A stretch of DNA of 41,910 bases from Cytobacillus firmus (GCF_023715565.1 NZ_JAMBOJ010000043.1:1-41910), one strand, 5' to 3'; shown: positions 33,173-41,186, counted from the first letter of the stretch. The notes: generated by a model not told the origin, from the sequence alone. Numbers and translations: made by a program.

Positions 33173-34168
33173 TTGAGATATAGATATCTAGGGCATAGCG
33201 GTTTAGAGGTTAGTGAAATTAGTATGGGAACTTGGATAACTATCGGAGGTACTTTATCAGAGGAAAAATCTATAAAGCTTATAGATAAAGCAATCCATTT
33301 AGGAATAAATTATTTTGATACAGCAAATATATATCCTTTAGGTTTACCTAATCGAAACTCCAGCCTACCAGTAGGGGAATCCGAAAAATTATTGGGGAAA
33401 GCTTTACAGAAGTATAGTAGAGATTCATATGTAGTATCTACTAAACTTTACTTTCCTGGAAATAGAAGTGGAAATACTCATGCAAACAGCATGGGATTAT
33501 CCCGCAAGCAAATTGTTCATCATTGTAATGAAAGCTTGAAAAGGTTAGGGATGGATTACATAGACATCTATTTTTGTCATAGGTTTGATGAATATACTCC
33601 TCTTGAAGAAACCTTAAGGGCACTAGATGATCTAATAAGAGCAGGAAAAATCCTATACATAGGCGTCTCAAATTGGACAGACCGTCAACTGAAAGAAGCT
33701 TTAGAAATAGTTAATCAATTTGGATTATCTCGAGTTATTGCTAACCAGGTTATGTACAATTTATTTTCAAGAGAGGCTGAGGACGAGCTAATTCCTTATT
33801 GTGAAGAAAATGGAACTGGAATTATAGCGTTTTCGGCTCTTGCACGTGGAGTTCTAACTGGTAAATATACAAAGAACCAACCTTTTCCAGAAAATTCAAG
33901 AGGTGGAAATTTAGAAACAAAACAATTTGCTTCTAGATTTTTGAAAGATAATTACTTAGATAAAATCGAAAAACTTAATTTAATTGCCCATGAATATAAC
34001 ATGAGATTATCACAACTTTCTTTATCTTACTTGTTAAGTGAGCCTTCTGTTTCGAGTTGTTTGATAGGAGCAACATCAATTGAACAGCTAGAAGAAAATT
34101 GCTTAGCATCTGATATAGAGCTAAATGAGGATTTGATTCAAGAAATTAAAAGTGTGATTAATAATTAA
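33173..34168 (+). CDS. Aldo/keto reductase
   Basis: 331 residues with the full AKR (beta/alpha)8 signature: D49 and Y54 in YFDTANIYPLG, K91 in STKLYF and H136 in YFCHRFDEY, the complete catalytic tetrad. NADPH-binding elements lie near the C-terminus (SCLIGATSIEQLEENCLA). It resembles the Kv-beta/YghZ branch. The start is TTG 33173 after AAGGAGGG. It is the first gene of the + strand biosynthetic operon, so it probably reduces a carbonyl, imine or other pathway intermediate. Substrate unknown. Confidence 0.9.
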   Translation: MRYRYLGHSGLEVSEISMGTWITIGGTLSEEKSIKLIDKAIHLGINYFDTANIYPLGLPNRNSSLPVGESEKLLGKALQKYSRDSYVVSTKLYFPGNRSGNTHANSMGLSRKQIVHHCNESLKRLGMDYIDIYFCHRFDEYTPLEETLRALDDLIRAGKILYIGVSNWTDRQLKEALEIVNQFGLSRVIANQVMYNLFSREAEDELIPYCEENGTGIIAFSALARGVLTGKYTKNQPFPENSRGGNLETKQFASRFLKDNYLDKIEKLNLIAHEYNMRLSQLSLSYLLSEPSVSSCLIGATSIEQLEENCLASDIELNEDLIQEIKSVINN

Positions 34169-34191
34169 TAAATGTATTGGAGGAATATAAA

Positions 34192-34737
34192 ATGAACGTT
34201 TTATTATTTTGTGGTAGTGCTAGGGAAGCTTCAATAACTAGGGGGATGGCCACATTTGTAAAGAATGTTTTAGCCTCGAAAAATGTGAATGTGGAATACT
34301 TTGATGCGTATGAAAATCCACTTCCTTTATTCAATGGGGAAAACTCTAATAATACTGAAGTAACCGAACTGTTACGTGCAGCAGAAAAAGCAGATGGTTT
34401 CTTCTTCTGTACACCTGAATATCACAATGGCATGAGTGGCGCCCTAAAAAATGCACTTGACTACTTAAGCAAGAACCATTTCAGAAACAAGCCATCTGTT
34501 ATAACATCATCAGCTGGTTCAGGGAAAGGTGGAGTCAACTCTTTAAACAATCTAAGACTTGTATTAAGAGGACTACATTCTATTGTGCTACCTGAGCAAT
34601 TAGTATGTGATTCAATTTGTTTTAACGAATATGGAGAGCTTATTGATAAAGATATGGAAAAACAATTATCTGGGTTAGTGGAAAATCTAGTGCTGCAGTT
34701 GAATAACGCCAATAATGTTATCCATACTACTAAATAA
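34192..34737 (+). CDS. NADPH-dependent FMN reductase-like flavoprotein
   Basis: About 181 residues. MNVLLFCGSAREASITRGMA is the FMN phosphate loop, and CTPEYHNGMSGALKNALDYL matches the family motif (PEYN.s.pg.LKNAlDwl) with His in place of the usual Asn. SSAGSGKGGVNSLNNLR is the third loop. These flavodoxin-fold proteins transfer electrons from NAD(P)H to FMN, quinones or azo compounds. ATG 34192 is chosen because GGAGG (34179-34183) lies eight bases before it; an earlier in-frame TTG overlaps that site. It lies 23 bases after the aldo-keto reductase. Confidence 0.9.
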   Translation: MNVLLFCGSAREASITRGMATFVKNVLASKNVNVEYFDAYENPLPLFNGENSNNTEVTELLRAAEKADGFFFCTPEYHNGMSGALKNALDYLSKNHFRNKPSVITSSAGSGKGGVNSLNNLRLVLRGLHSIVLPEQLVCDSICFNEYGELIDKDMEKQLSGLVENLVLQLNNANNVIHTTK

Positions 34738-34751
34738 GAAAGAGTGAGACT

Positions 34752-35702
34752 ATGAAAAAATTAATTGCCAAAAAAGATAACTTTATCCAAGATTTTCAAG
34801 ATAGTTTAGGGAATACTTCGATAAAAAAAATAGCAGTACCGGGAGGTGGAACTATATACGCGAAGTGCGAATGGGAAAACCCTACTGGATCAATAAAAGA
34901 TCGTGCTGCTTTTGCAATGCTACAAGAAGTACTAGAAAAAAATGAAAATAAAGAGGAACTCCATATACTGGAATACAGTGGAGGAAATCTAGGTATATCA
35001 CTTGCATACCAATGCTTTGAGTTAGGCATAAAATTAGATTTAGTTATGAGTCAAAGTACATCCCAATCTATAATTGATAAACTGGAAAGTTATGGAGCCA
35101 CTTTACATTTTGTAGATAAACAAAAAGGTTTCTATGGTGTCATAGAGGAGGCAATAAGATTATCACAAAATGATAAATATACTTTTTTATATCAACATCA
35201 GAACAGAACAAATATAAATACTCATTTTAATAAAACCGGAAAAGAAATAATTAAACAGCTTGAGCATACTAAAATTGATGCTTGGGTGGCAGCTGCTGGA
35301 ACAGGAGGTAGTTTATTAGGTGTTTATAAAGCTTTAAAAAAACAAAATGACTCTGTAGAACTCCACCTTGTAATGCCTGAAGAAGCCCCATATGGATCAA
35401 CGGAACCGCCTAATAGCTTTAAGAAATTGGCCGGAACCGGCGGGTTTGGGTTAGGTAGAAAACAAGCTTTTATTATGGAGTATGAAAATGATATTAAACA
35501 GCAGTGGCTTTGTTCATATTCAGAAGCTCTGAAAGAAATGAAAAAGTTTTATGATGAAACAGGTATTAAAATCGGAACATCGGCAGCTGCTAACCTTAAG
35601 GCAGCCAAAGAGATAAGTTGTAAGCTTGGGGAAAATTCAACAGTAGTAACAATATTTCCTGATCAGGGATCAGAAGAAGAATGGAATTTAGCTTTTCAAT
35701 AG
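34752..35702 (+). CDS. PLP-dependent cysteine synthase-like enzyme (beta family)
   Basis: 316 residues of the tryptophan-synthase-beta/cysteine-synthase fold. The PLP lysine is K49 in ENPTGSIKDRAA. The substrate loop reads SGGNLG (76-81), where cysteine synthases have SGNTG. The phosphate loop is AAGTGGSLLG (181-190), and the end FPDQGSEE corresponds to the usual 'PDsGeRY'. Such enzymes replace the beta-substituent of serine or acetylserine derivatives, or act as lyases. In this cluster it may supply or attach an amino-acid-derived nitrogen or carbon unit. AAGAGTGAG precedes the ATG; it is the third gene of the + operon. Confidence 0.88.
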   Translation: MKKLIAKKDNFIQDFQDSLGNTSIKKIAVPGGGTIYAKCEWENPTGSIKDRAAFAMLQEVLEKNENKEELHILEYSGGNLGISLAYQCFELGIKLDLVMSQSTSQSIIDKLESYGATLHFVDKQKGFYGVIEEAIRLSQNDKYTFLYQHQNRTNINTHFNKTGKEIIKQLEHTKIDAWVAAAGTGGSLLGVYKALKKQNDSVELHLVMPEEAPYGSTEPPNSFKKLAGTGGFGLGRKQAFIMEYENDIKQQWLCSYSEALKEMKKFYDETGIKIGTSAAANLKAAKEISCKLGENSTVVTIFPDQGSEEEWNLAFQ

Positions 35703-35723
35703 AAGCATTTGGGAGGATGTGCT

Positions 35724-36479
35724 ATGCAAACAGTAAAACTAGAAGAGAAACTGAAAGTAATTCCATTAGAGGGTAATAAGAATATCTTTTTAGTTGGTCC
35801 GGTTTCTTTACCATTAAAAATAGGTGAAAAAGTAAGAATGTTTAACTGGTATTCTTGGATAAGTACATCAGATATTCCAGATACTCAATCACTGTTGAAT
35901 AACTTAACCAATCTAAAACACAATGAATACCAACAGTCTTCAATTCTTGTATATGGTGATTTTAGAGGCAGTAGTCAATCAGTTGTAAGGTTACATAGTA
36001 CCTGTCATACCGGGGATATTTTTGGAAGCCAAAGATGTGAATGTGGATTTCAATTAAAAAAGAGTTTAGAAACCATTATTGAATACGGAAGTGGTGCACT
36101 GTTTTACCTAGCAAATCATGAGGGAAGGGGCATAGGCTTGTTCAACAAGGCACTTACGTATTTATTACAAGAGGATGGAATGGATACTGTTGAAGCAAAT
36201 CATGCGTTAGGATTTGAAGATGATCTTAGAGATTATAAAGAACCAGCCCTATTATTAAAATATTTTAGAAGTAATCCAATTGACATCATTTCAAATAATC
36301 CTACAAAAGTGAATTATTTAATAAAAATGGGGATAGAGGTATCCCAACAGATTATTTTATGGGATGAAGTGTCTACCTACAATGAAAAATACATTAAAAC
36401 CAAAATTAGTAAGTCTGGACATGTAAGAGCAACAACAAATTCTGAATTTAACATAGTAGGAGGAGTTTATAATGCATAA
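35724..36479 (+). CDS. ribA: GTP cyclohydrolase II (ToxB-like role proposed)
   Basis: 251 residues. The zinc-binding signature is HSTCHTGDIFGSQRCECG (three Cys), followed by LANHEGRGIGLFNK, DTVEANHALGFEDDLRDY and IISNNPTKVNYL, the complete GTP cyclohydrolase II core that opens GTP to 2,5-diamino-6-ribosylaminopyrimidinone phosphate and formate. An ~80-residue N-terminal extension lacks the DHBP synthase (RibB) domain found in B. subtilis RibBA. It is placed among non-riboflavin genes, with RibD in the opposite arm. In toxoflavin clusters ToxB performs this first step. ATG 35724 follows GGGAGGA; the stop overlaps the next start. Confidence 0.92.
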   Translation: MQTVKLEEKLKVIPLEGNKNIFLVGPVSLPLKIGEKVRMFNWYSWISTSDIPDTQSLLNNLTNLKHNEYQQSSILVYGDFRGSSQSVVRLHSTCHTGDIFGSQRCECGFQLKKSLETIIEYGSGALFYLANHEGRGIGLFNKALTYLLQEDGMDTVEANHALGFEDDLRDYKEPALLLKYFRSNPIDIISNNPTKVNYLIKMGIEVSQQIILWDEVSTYNEKYIKTKISKSGHVRATTNSEFNIVGGVYNA

Positions 36480-38229
36480 AGGGCCGATTACTGCTGTAGT
36501 TTCTAATAATACAGGTGATAGGGTTTTTACTGGAGGTTACGATAGTTTCATCTATGAATGGGACTTAGATAGAAATAATTCAAATTTCATTGGAAAGCAT
36601 GAACATTTAATAAACAATATTACTTTATCAAATGACAATCGAATCCTCGCAAGCTCTTCATCTGATTACACTATAAAGTTATTTGACACGGTTACTAACG
36701 AATTGATTAAAGAACTAATTGGTCATTCAGATGATGTAGAAGCTATTTCTTTTTCTGAAGATGATCGGTACTTAATCTCTACATCTCGAGATCAACGTTG
36801 TTTAGTTTGGAATATTGAAAGTGGATCTATTGTAAACCAATTTCAACATCATGAAAAGGACGTTTTATCTGTATGGATTTATAAAGATCTTGCATTTACT
36901 GCAGGGGATGATGGAAAGGTTCTTGTTTGGGATTTTTTAACAAACGAACTAAAAAAAGAATTAGGTCCATTTAATTATGAAGTTGATACTGTAGATGGCA
37001 GCAAAGAAAGAGGCTTATTTGCCTTAGGTGCAGATGATGGAAGCGTCCATATTTATGATGCAAATTCCTTTCAATTTTTACTTAATTTTGATGCCCACAA
37101 ACAAGGAGTAAAGAAAGTTAGCTTTTCACCTTCAGGTAATCTACTGCTAACCGCAGGATATGATCATAAAATAAATATTTGGGATGTTAAAGAAGGTAAG
37201 AAAGTAAAAGAGTTAAACCCTTATATTTACCAGTGGGAGCGTTGTTTAAGTTGGACACCAGACGAAAAATTCATTATTGGGGCAAGCTTCGGAAAAACTT
37301 TTTGCAAATGGAATTTAGAGACTGGAGAAGTTGTTAATAATGATTTGGAATTAGCAACTCCTTCAATAAACGACCTCTCAGTTTCAGAAACAGGAGATAT
37401 TGCCACCGCTTCTGATGATGGAAAATTTAGAATAAATGGACAAGTTGTCTCTGATGAGAACCATGTACTTACCAATAGTGTATGTATTACAGATGATGGG
37501 AATATCGCGGCTTGGGGTAACCATGCAGGTGAAGTATTTTTAGTGGACCTAAAAGATAGATTTATTAACCGATTCAACCTGAACACCGGACCGATAAATG
37601 TAATATTTTTTTCGAAATTAGATAATAACTTTTATGTTGGTACGTATGGAGGATATGTTCATGTTATCAGCTTGAGCAGTAAGAAACAGATCACAAACTG
37701 GAAAGCGCAAGATGGTGCAATAAAATCCTTGGCTGTGAATAATGAACATGTAGTAACTGTATCAGCCAATGCCACTATACACGTATTTAATAAAAATAAT
37801 AAGAGTGATGTTACTGTACTTGTGGGACCTAATGCAATAATAAACGACATCCACTTAATGGAAAACAAGAATGAACTAATAGTAGTTAGTAGAGATAAGA
37901 TAGTAAGGGTATTCGACTTGCTAACTGGTAAAATTTTAATGCAACACAACAAGCACCGCTATTCCATTAAGAGTATTACTCAAAATAATAAAGGTCAGAT
38001 TATTAGTGGAGACTATTGGGGATATATTGTTGTTTGGGACCCAGAGAATGATAATATATCAAATCCAATCAGACTAGGTACAAACGGTATAAGTGCCTTA
38101 GAATCTAAAGGAGAAACTGTTTTCGCATCTTCCTACGATGGAGCAGTTTATACTATAGACTCAAAAGGAAAATTGGATGAAGCATTCCGTATTTTTACTC
38201 AGCACCCTGATAAATTGGTTCAATGCTAG
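36472..38229 (+). CDS. WD40-repeat protein (ToxC-like role proposed)
   Basis: 585 residues made of WD40 repeats: GGYDSFIYEWDLDR, SSSSDYTIKLFD, GHSDDVEAISFSEDDRYLIS, SRDQRCLVWN, AGDDGKVLVWD and AGYDHKINIWD in the first half, then weaker repeats (YVGTYGGYVHVISL; SGDYWGYIVVWD), so probably two propellers. No signal peptide. The ATG overlaps the last 8 bases of ribA with an AGTAGGAGG site, implying tight coupling. In toxoflavin clusters a WD-repeat protein (ToxC) sits beside the GTP cyclohydrolase II gene. It may act as a scaffold or as a catalytic propeller; the sequence does not say which. Confidence 0.85.
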   Translation: MHKGPITAVVSNNTGDRVFTGGYDSFIYEWDLDRNNSNFIGKHEHLINNITLSNDNRILASSSSDYTIKLFDTVTNELIKELIGHSDDVEAISFSEDDRYLISTSRDQRCLVWNIESGSIVNQFQHHEKDVLSVWIYKDLAFTAGDDGKVLVWDFLTNELKKELGPFNYEVDTVDGSKERGLFALGADDGSVHIYDANSFQFLLNFDAHKQGVKKVSFSPSGNLLLTAGYDHKINIWDVKEGKKVKELNPYIYQWERCLSWTPDEKFIIGASFGKTFCKWNLETGEVVNNDLELATPSINDLSVSETGDIATASDDGKFRINGQVVSDENHVLTNSVCITDDGNIAAWGNHAGEVFLVDLKDRFINRFNLNTGPINVIFFSKLDNNFYVGTYGGYVHVISLSSKKQITNWKAQDGAIKSLAVNNEHVVTVSANATIHVFNKNNKSDVTVLVGPNAIINDIHLMENKNELIVVSRDKIVRVFDLLTGKILMQHNKHRYSIKSITQNNKGQIISGDYWGYIVVWDPENDNISNPIRLGTNGISALESKGETVFASSYDGAVYTIDSKGKLDEAFRIFTQHPDKLVQC

Positions 38230-39245
38230 ATAAGGGAGATGATGATTTCTTGAAACTTAAAGATATGAGTGTATTTGCTGGACAGCTAAACCAATTAGAC
38301 AGCAGAGAAGCAATGGGTCTCCCATTCTCATTTTCAAGTACCCAACTTGATGACATTTCAGTAAATAAAGAACTATTTTCAATAAATATAGAAGAACTCG
38401 TTTATATATTAGAGAGTGAAGATAAAGAAATTAGCGAACGTTATTTAGCAGGCCTGTTACTAGCATTAAAAGGTGATCCAAGAATCAACACATATGACCC
38501 TGAAATGATAAATATCCCAAAAGGCTTAGTAACAATTGGCTTAAAGCCGGAAGATGTAGCAAAGGTATGTAATAAGTATAAAGATACAGGGATTATTGAG
38601 GAATGGATCATAAAAGAAACACCAGAAGTACACGTAAATTTAGATAGTTATAGAATAGGTAAATACCTTGTAACAAACCAGGAATATTTGGAGTTTATTA
38701 AAGAGAATCCACAAGAAGAAATTCCTTCTTCCTGGTTGTTTGGTAGATATCCAATGGAGTTTTCTAATCATCCAGTCTATTCAATTTCTCCAGAAACAGC
38801 TGATAATTACTGTAAATGGATTTCAAGAAAAACGAATAGAAATTTCAGATTACCAACTGAATATGAATGGGAGAACGCTGCAGCAGGACCAGATCGTTTG
38901 GAGTTTCCTTGGGGAAATGAATTTATTAGTAGTTTCGCTAATACAGTTGAATGTGGATTATTAAGATCGTCTCCTGTAGGTATGTTTGCAGCTGGCAACT
39001 CATTTTATGGGGTTACAGATATGGCTGGCAACGTTGAAGAATTTGTTCGTGATTACTATCACCCTTATGATGGTAATTTGAATAATGGTGTTTTCGATGA
39101 TCTAGCCAAAAGCAATGGTAATTATAGAGTAGCTAGAGGTGGAAGTTTTACTAGATTTAAAGATTTAGCAAGATGTAAAAGAAGACATGGAAAATATCCA
39201 AAAGATATATATGTAATGGGATTCAGATTAGCTGAAGATATTTAA
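38223..39245 (+). CDS. Formylglycine-generating-enzyme-fold protein (FGE/DUF323; ToxD-like role proposed)
   Basis: 340 residues. Residues ~95-338 form the FGE-sulfatase domain: INIPKGLVTIG, SYRIGKYLVTNQEYLEF, RLPTEYEWENAA (209-220), GVTDMAGNVEEFV (263-275), RGGSF (305-309) and GFRL (333-336). The copper-binding cysteine pair of true FGE is not conserved: only C318 lies in the expected region, so it does not look like a sulfatase activator. FGE-fold proteins also include EgtB-type iron enzymes and ToxD of toxoflavin clusters. The first ~90 residues are an extra helical region. ATG 38223 overlaps the WD40 stop; TTG 38250, behind AAGGGAG, is an alternative start. It is the last gene of the operon. 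Confidence 0.85.
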   Translation: MLDKGDDDFLKLKDMSVFAGQLNQLDSREAMGLPFSFSSTQLDDISVNKELFSINIEELVYILESEDKEISERYLAGLLLALKGDPRINTYDPEMINIPKGLVTIGLKPEDVAKVCNKYKDTGIIEEWIIKETPEVHVNLDSYRIGKYLVTNQEYLEFIKENPQEEIPSSWLFGRYPMEFSNHPVYSISPETADNYCKWISRKTNRNFRLPTEYEWENAAAGPDRLEFPWGNEFISSFANTVECGLLRSSPVGMFAAGNSFYGVTDMAGNVEEFVRDYYHPYDGNLNNGVFDDLAKSNGNYRVARGGSFTRFKDLARCKRRHGKYPKDIYVMGFRLAEDI

Positions 39246-39289
39246 GTGACAAACAATGAAATTCCGCAATTGGGGAGGAATTTAAAATT

Positions 39290-39466
39290 CTGTGGGTATG
39301 TAAGAGTCATTTGATAGAAGGAATTCAAAAGTTAAAAGTGCCGCATGTAAAACTTACTACCTTAGATCTTCGATGCGTGTATTGTGAGAGAAAAGCATTA
39401 TATGAACTATATTATAAAGACATTGTAAAGGTGACCGCTAGAATGATGGAAAAGCAATCAATTTAA
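39290..39466 (+). CDS. Small CxxC protein with non-ATG (CTG or ATT) start
   Basis: The frame LWVCKSHLIEGIQKLKVPHV ... LRCVYCERKALYELYY is clearly protein-like, with C-x2-H and C-x2-C pairs suggesting a zinc site. No ATG, GTG or TTG lies between the upstream stop at 39257 and the conserved-looking Trp. GGGGAGG at 39272-39278 lies 11 bases before CTG 39290 and 8 before ATT 39287. I take CTG as start, giving 58 residues. It follows the FGE-like gene by 44 bases and may be read from the same transcript. Confidence 0.55.
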   Translation: MWVCKSHLIEGIQKLKVPHVKLTTLDLRCVYCERKALYELYYKDIVKVTARMMEKQSI

Positions 39467-39554
39467 AGAAAGAATTAAGCTTTTTAATTCTGTGACTTAT
39501 TGTTGTGCTTCTTGACCCTAGGATTGACTATTAGTTCAGAAAGGGAGATTTTAT

Positions 39555-39638
39555 ATGTATAACAATTGCCCAGCTGAAGTACTTGAAGAAAATGATATAC
39601 CTTGTATTGGTCCTAATAATGAAGATTTAGGGTACTAA
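39555..39638 (+). CDS. 27-residue peptide with two Cys (possible precursor peptide)
   Basis: ATG 39555 is preceded by AAAGGGAG at normal spacing. The peptide starts MYNNCPAEVLEEND and ends DLGY, with Cys5 and Cys17, several acidic residues, Pro-Cys (16-17) and a C-terminal Gly-Tyr. It is too short for automated gene finding. It lies 300 bases after the biosynthetic operon and before a hairpin at 39692-39717. An acidic Cys/Pro/Tyr peptide near an MNIO-like gene could be a RiPP precursor, but no conserved leader can be recognised. Confidence 0.4.
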   Translation: MYNNCPAEVLEENDIPCIGPNNEDLGY

Positions 39639-39691
39639 CTTTTATATATAAATTATTTAATGAATTTTACCCATAGCCCTAATAGTAGAAT

Positions 39692-39717
39692 TAGCCGTTC
39701 TTATAAAAGAGCGGCTA
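39692..39717 (+). terminator. Terminator-like hairpin
   Basis: TAGCCGTTCT (39692-39701) pairs with AGAGCGGCTA (39708-39717, one wobble), followed by TTAAATTTG, a weak T-run. It probably ends the transcript of the 27-residue peptide gene. Confidence 0.55.
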
Positions 39718-39843
39718 TTAAATTTGATTTCTAATTGATATTAGGTGGTTTATAATTAGATACTATTCATGATCTTTAAATTACTGCAGTATCATCCACC
39801 AGAAATTCTTAGAGCATGAACTATATTTTAAGGGGTGTTGGGG

Positions 39844-40371
39844 TTGTCAGAAAAGATTAGAGGCTTTTGTGAACTAATTGCAGAGGACTATACATATTAC
39901 TTATACAATTTTTTTAATGTGATCCACAAAGGAAAAATAAATACATTTCCTTGGTGCTGCCATGCTTCAGCTAATTTAATTGCCTCTTATCTAAAAGTTC
40001 ATTTTGATGAAAGCTTTGTTCATAAAAAGATGCCTGGACACGGAGTCTCAGTCGGGCGTGGTGGTTATGTGGACTTTACTGAGTTTCAATTTAATCTTAC
40101 AGCTGAGCAAAAACATAAATTCAAGATGACAACTAAAGCTTTTACTAAAAATGAAGTCTACACATTGATAAAAAGGCAGCCGATATTTTATTCAAACGAA
40201 ACTATCGATTATCAAATTGTTAATACATCTTCTTTCGGTGAATGTACTTTATTTGGTGTAGAATTCGCCAAAAAGATAAAGAATCCACAAACACTAGATG
40301 GATTTATGGAGTATGTTGAAAAATCTATTGAAAAGGTTGGTGAGCGGGTGGTAAATGCTGGAGTATATTGA
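39844..40371 (+). CDS. Probable papain/transglutaminase-like cysteine hydrolase (175 aa)
   Basis: The sequence has the order Cys-His-Asp expected for a papain/transglutaminase-type fold: FPWCCHASANLIASYL (C43/C44 at a helix start), MPGHGVSVG (His before a strand) and GYVDFTEFQF (Asp after a strand, with the 'DxTxxQF' pattern common in such hydrolases). The rest is helical with a C-terminal EYVEKSIEKVGERV. TTG 39844 follows AAGGGGTG at good spacing; GTG 39835 overlaps that site. It could cleave a peptide or deamidate a protein; the substrate is unknown. Confidence 0.55.
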   Translation: MSEKIRGFCELIAEDYTYYLYNFFNVIHKGKINTFPWCCHASANLIASYLKVHFDESFVHKKMPGHGVSVGRGGYVDFTEFQFNLTAEQKHKFKMTTKAFTKNEVYTLIKRQPIFYSNETIDYQIVNTSSFGECTLFGVEFAKKIKNPQTLDGFMEYVEKSIEKVGERVVNAGVY

Positions 40372-40548
40372 TATGAATTATAAAAAAGGACCAATAAATC
40401 CCTTAAAGCTGAAGATTAAAAAACCTTTTTGCTACATTATTAAGCCGAATGGGATTGTGAAGGTTAACCTTTTAAGGAGATAAAATGGCAATTAAAAGTC
40501 ACGTTTAGTAGAAGGAACAAAGGAGAACGTATTGGTGGAAAATAAATT

Positions 40549-41108
40549 ATGAGTACATTAGTTTATATGGTAAGACACTGTGAGTCTCCAAAAGCAGGAA
40601 ATGAAAGAACAAGGGGATTAACCGAAAAAGGTTATTTAGATGCTCAACGAGTAATTGATATATTGAAAGATGAAGAAATTGATGCAGTTGTTTCAAGTCT
40701 ATATATACGCTCGCTTTTAACTGTTGAAAAGTAGCTCAACAATAGGGCAGGAAGTTATAGTATTTGAAGATTTAAAGGAGAAGATATTTTCTTCTAATGA
40801 CAATCGTGTATCTGATAATCGAGTTGCTTCCACTTTTGGAGGAGTCATTTTTCGAATCAAATTTCTCTTTAGAGGGAGGAGAATCTAATGCTGATTGTCA
40901 AAATAGAGCGATAAAAGTCTTAAAAGAACTTTTAGAAACTTATAGAGATAAGAAAATACTGATAGGTACTCACAAGGCTGTTATGACCTTGATGATGGGA
41001 TATTTCGATTCCTATTATGACTTAAACTTTTTACTTAGCACACCAAAGCCTGATATTTATAGAATGGAATTTAATGAAAAGGGATTATTAGTGAATCGAA
41101 GACTATAA
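40549..41108 (+). pseudogene. Histidine phosphatase (phosphoglycerate-mutase-like) gene, decayed by frameshifts
   Basis: The first frame has VYMVRHCESPKAGNERTRGL (catalytic RH) and IDAVVSSLYIRSLLTVEK, then stops at 40734. Dropping one T after GAAAAG lets SSTIGQEVIVFEDLKEKIFS continue. A second extra base near 40819 must be removed to reach ELLPLLEESFFESNFSLEGG and ILIGTHKAVMTLMMGYFDS, which holds the second catalytic His. At least two frameshifts therefore separate parts of one ~185-residue phosphatase. It is probably a dead gene. Confidence 0.75.
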
Positions 41109-41154
41109 GAGGGTGTTAACCAATAAAATTAGTTTTCTTTCTAAATTAATGGGT

Positions 41155-41186
41155 GCGTTGATCCAGGTAGGATTAACGGCTTTTTT
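41155..41186 (+). terminator. Rho-independent terminator
   Basis: CGTTGATCC (41156-41164) pairs with GGATTAACG (41170-41178, one G-T wobble), followed by GC and TTTTTT. It lies between the phosphatase pseudogene and the acetyltransferase gene. Confidence 0.7.

Noticed and set aside
40374..40484. Small frame MNYKKGPINPLK...
   Set aside because: 36 codons with no ribosome binding site and low-complexity Lys-rich content; may be chance or gene debris.
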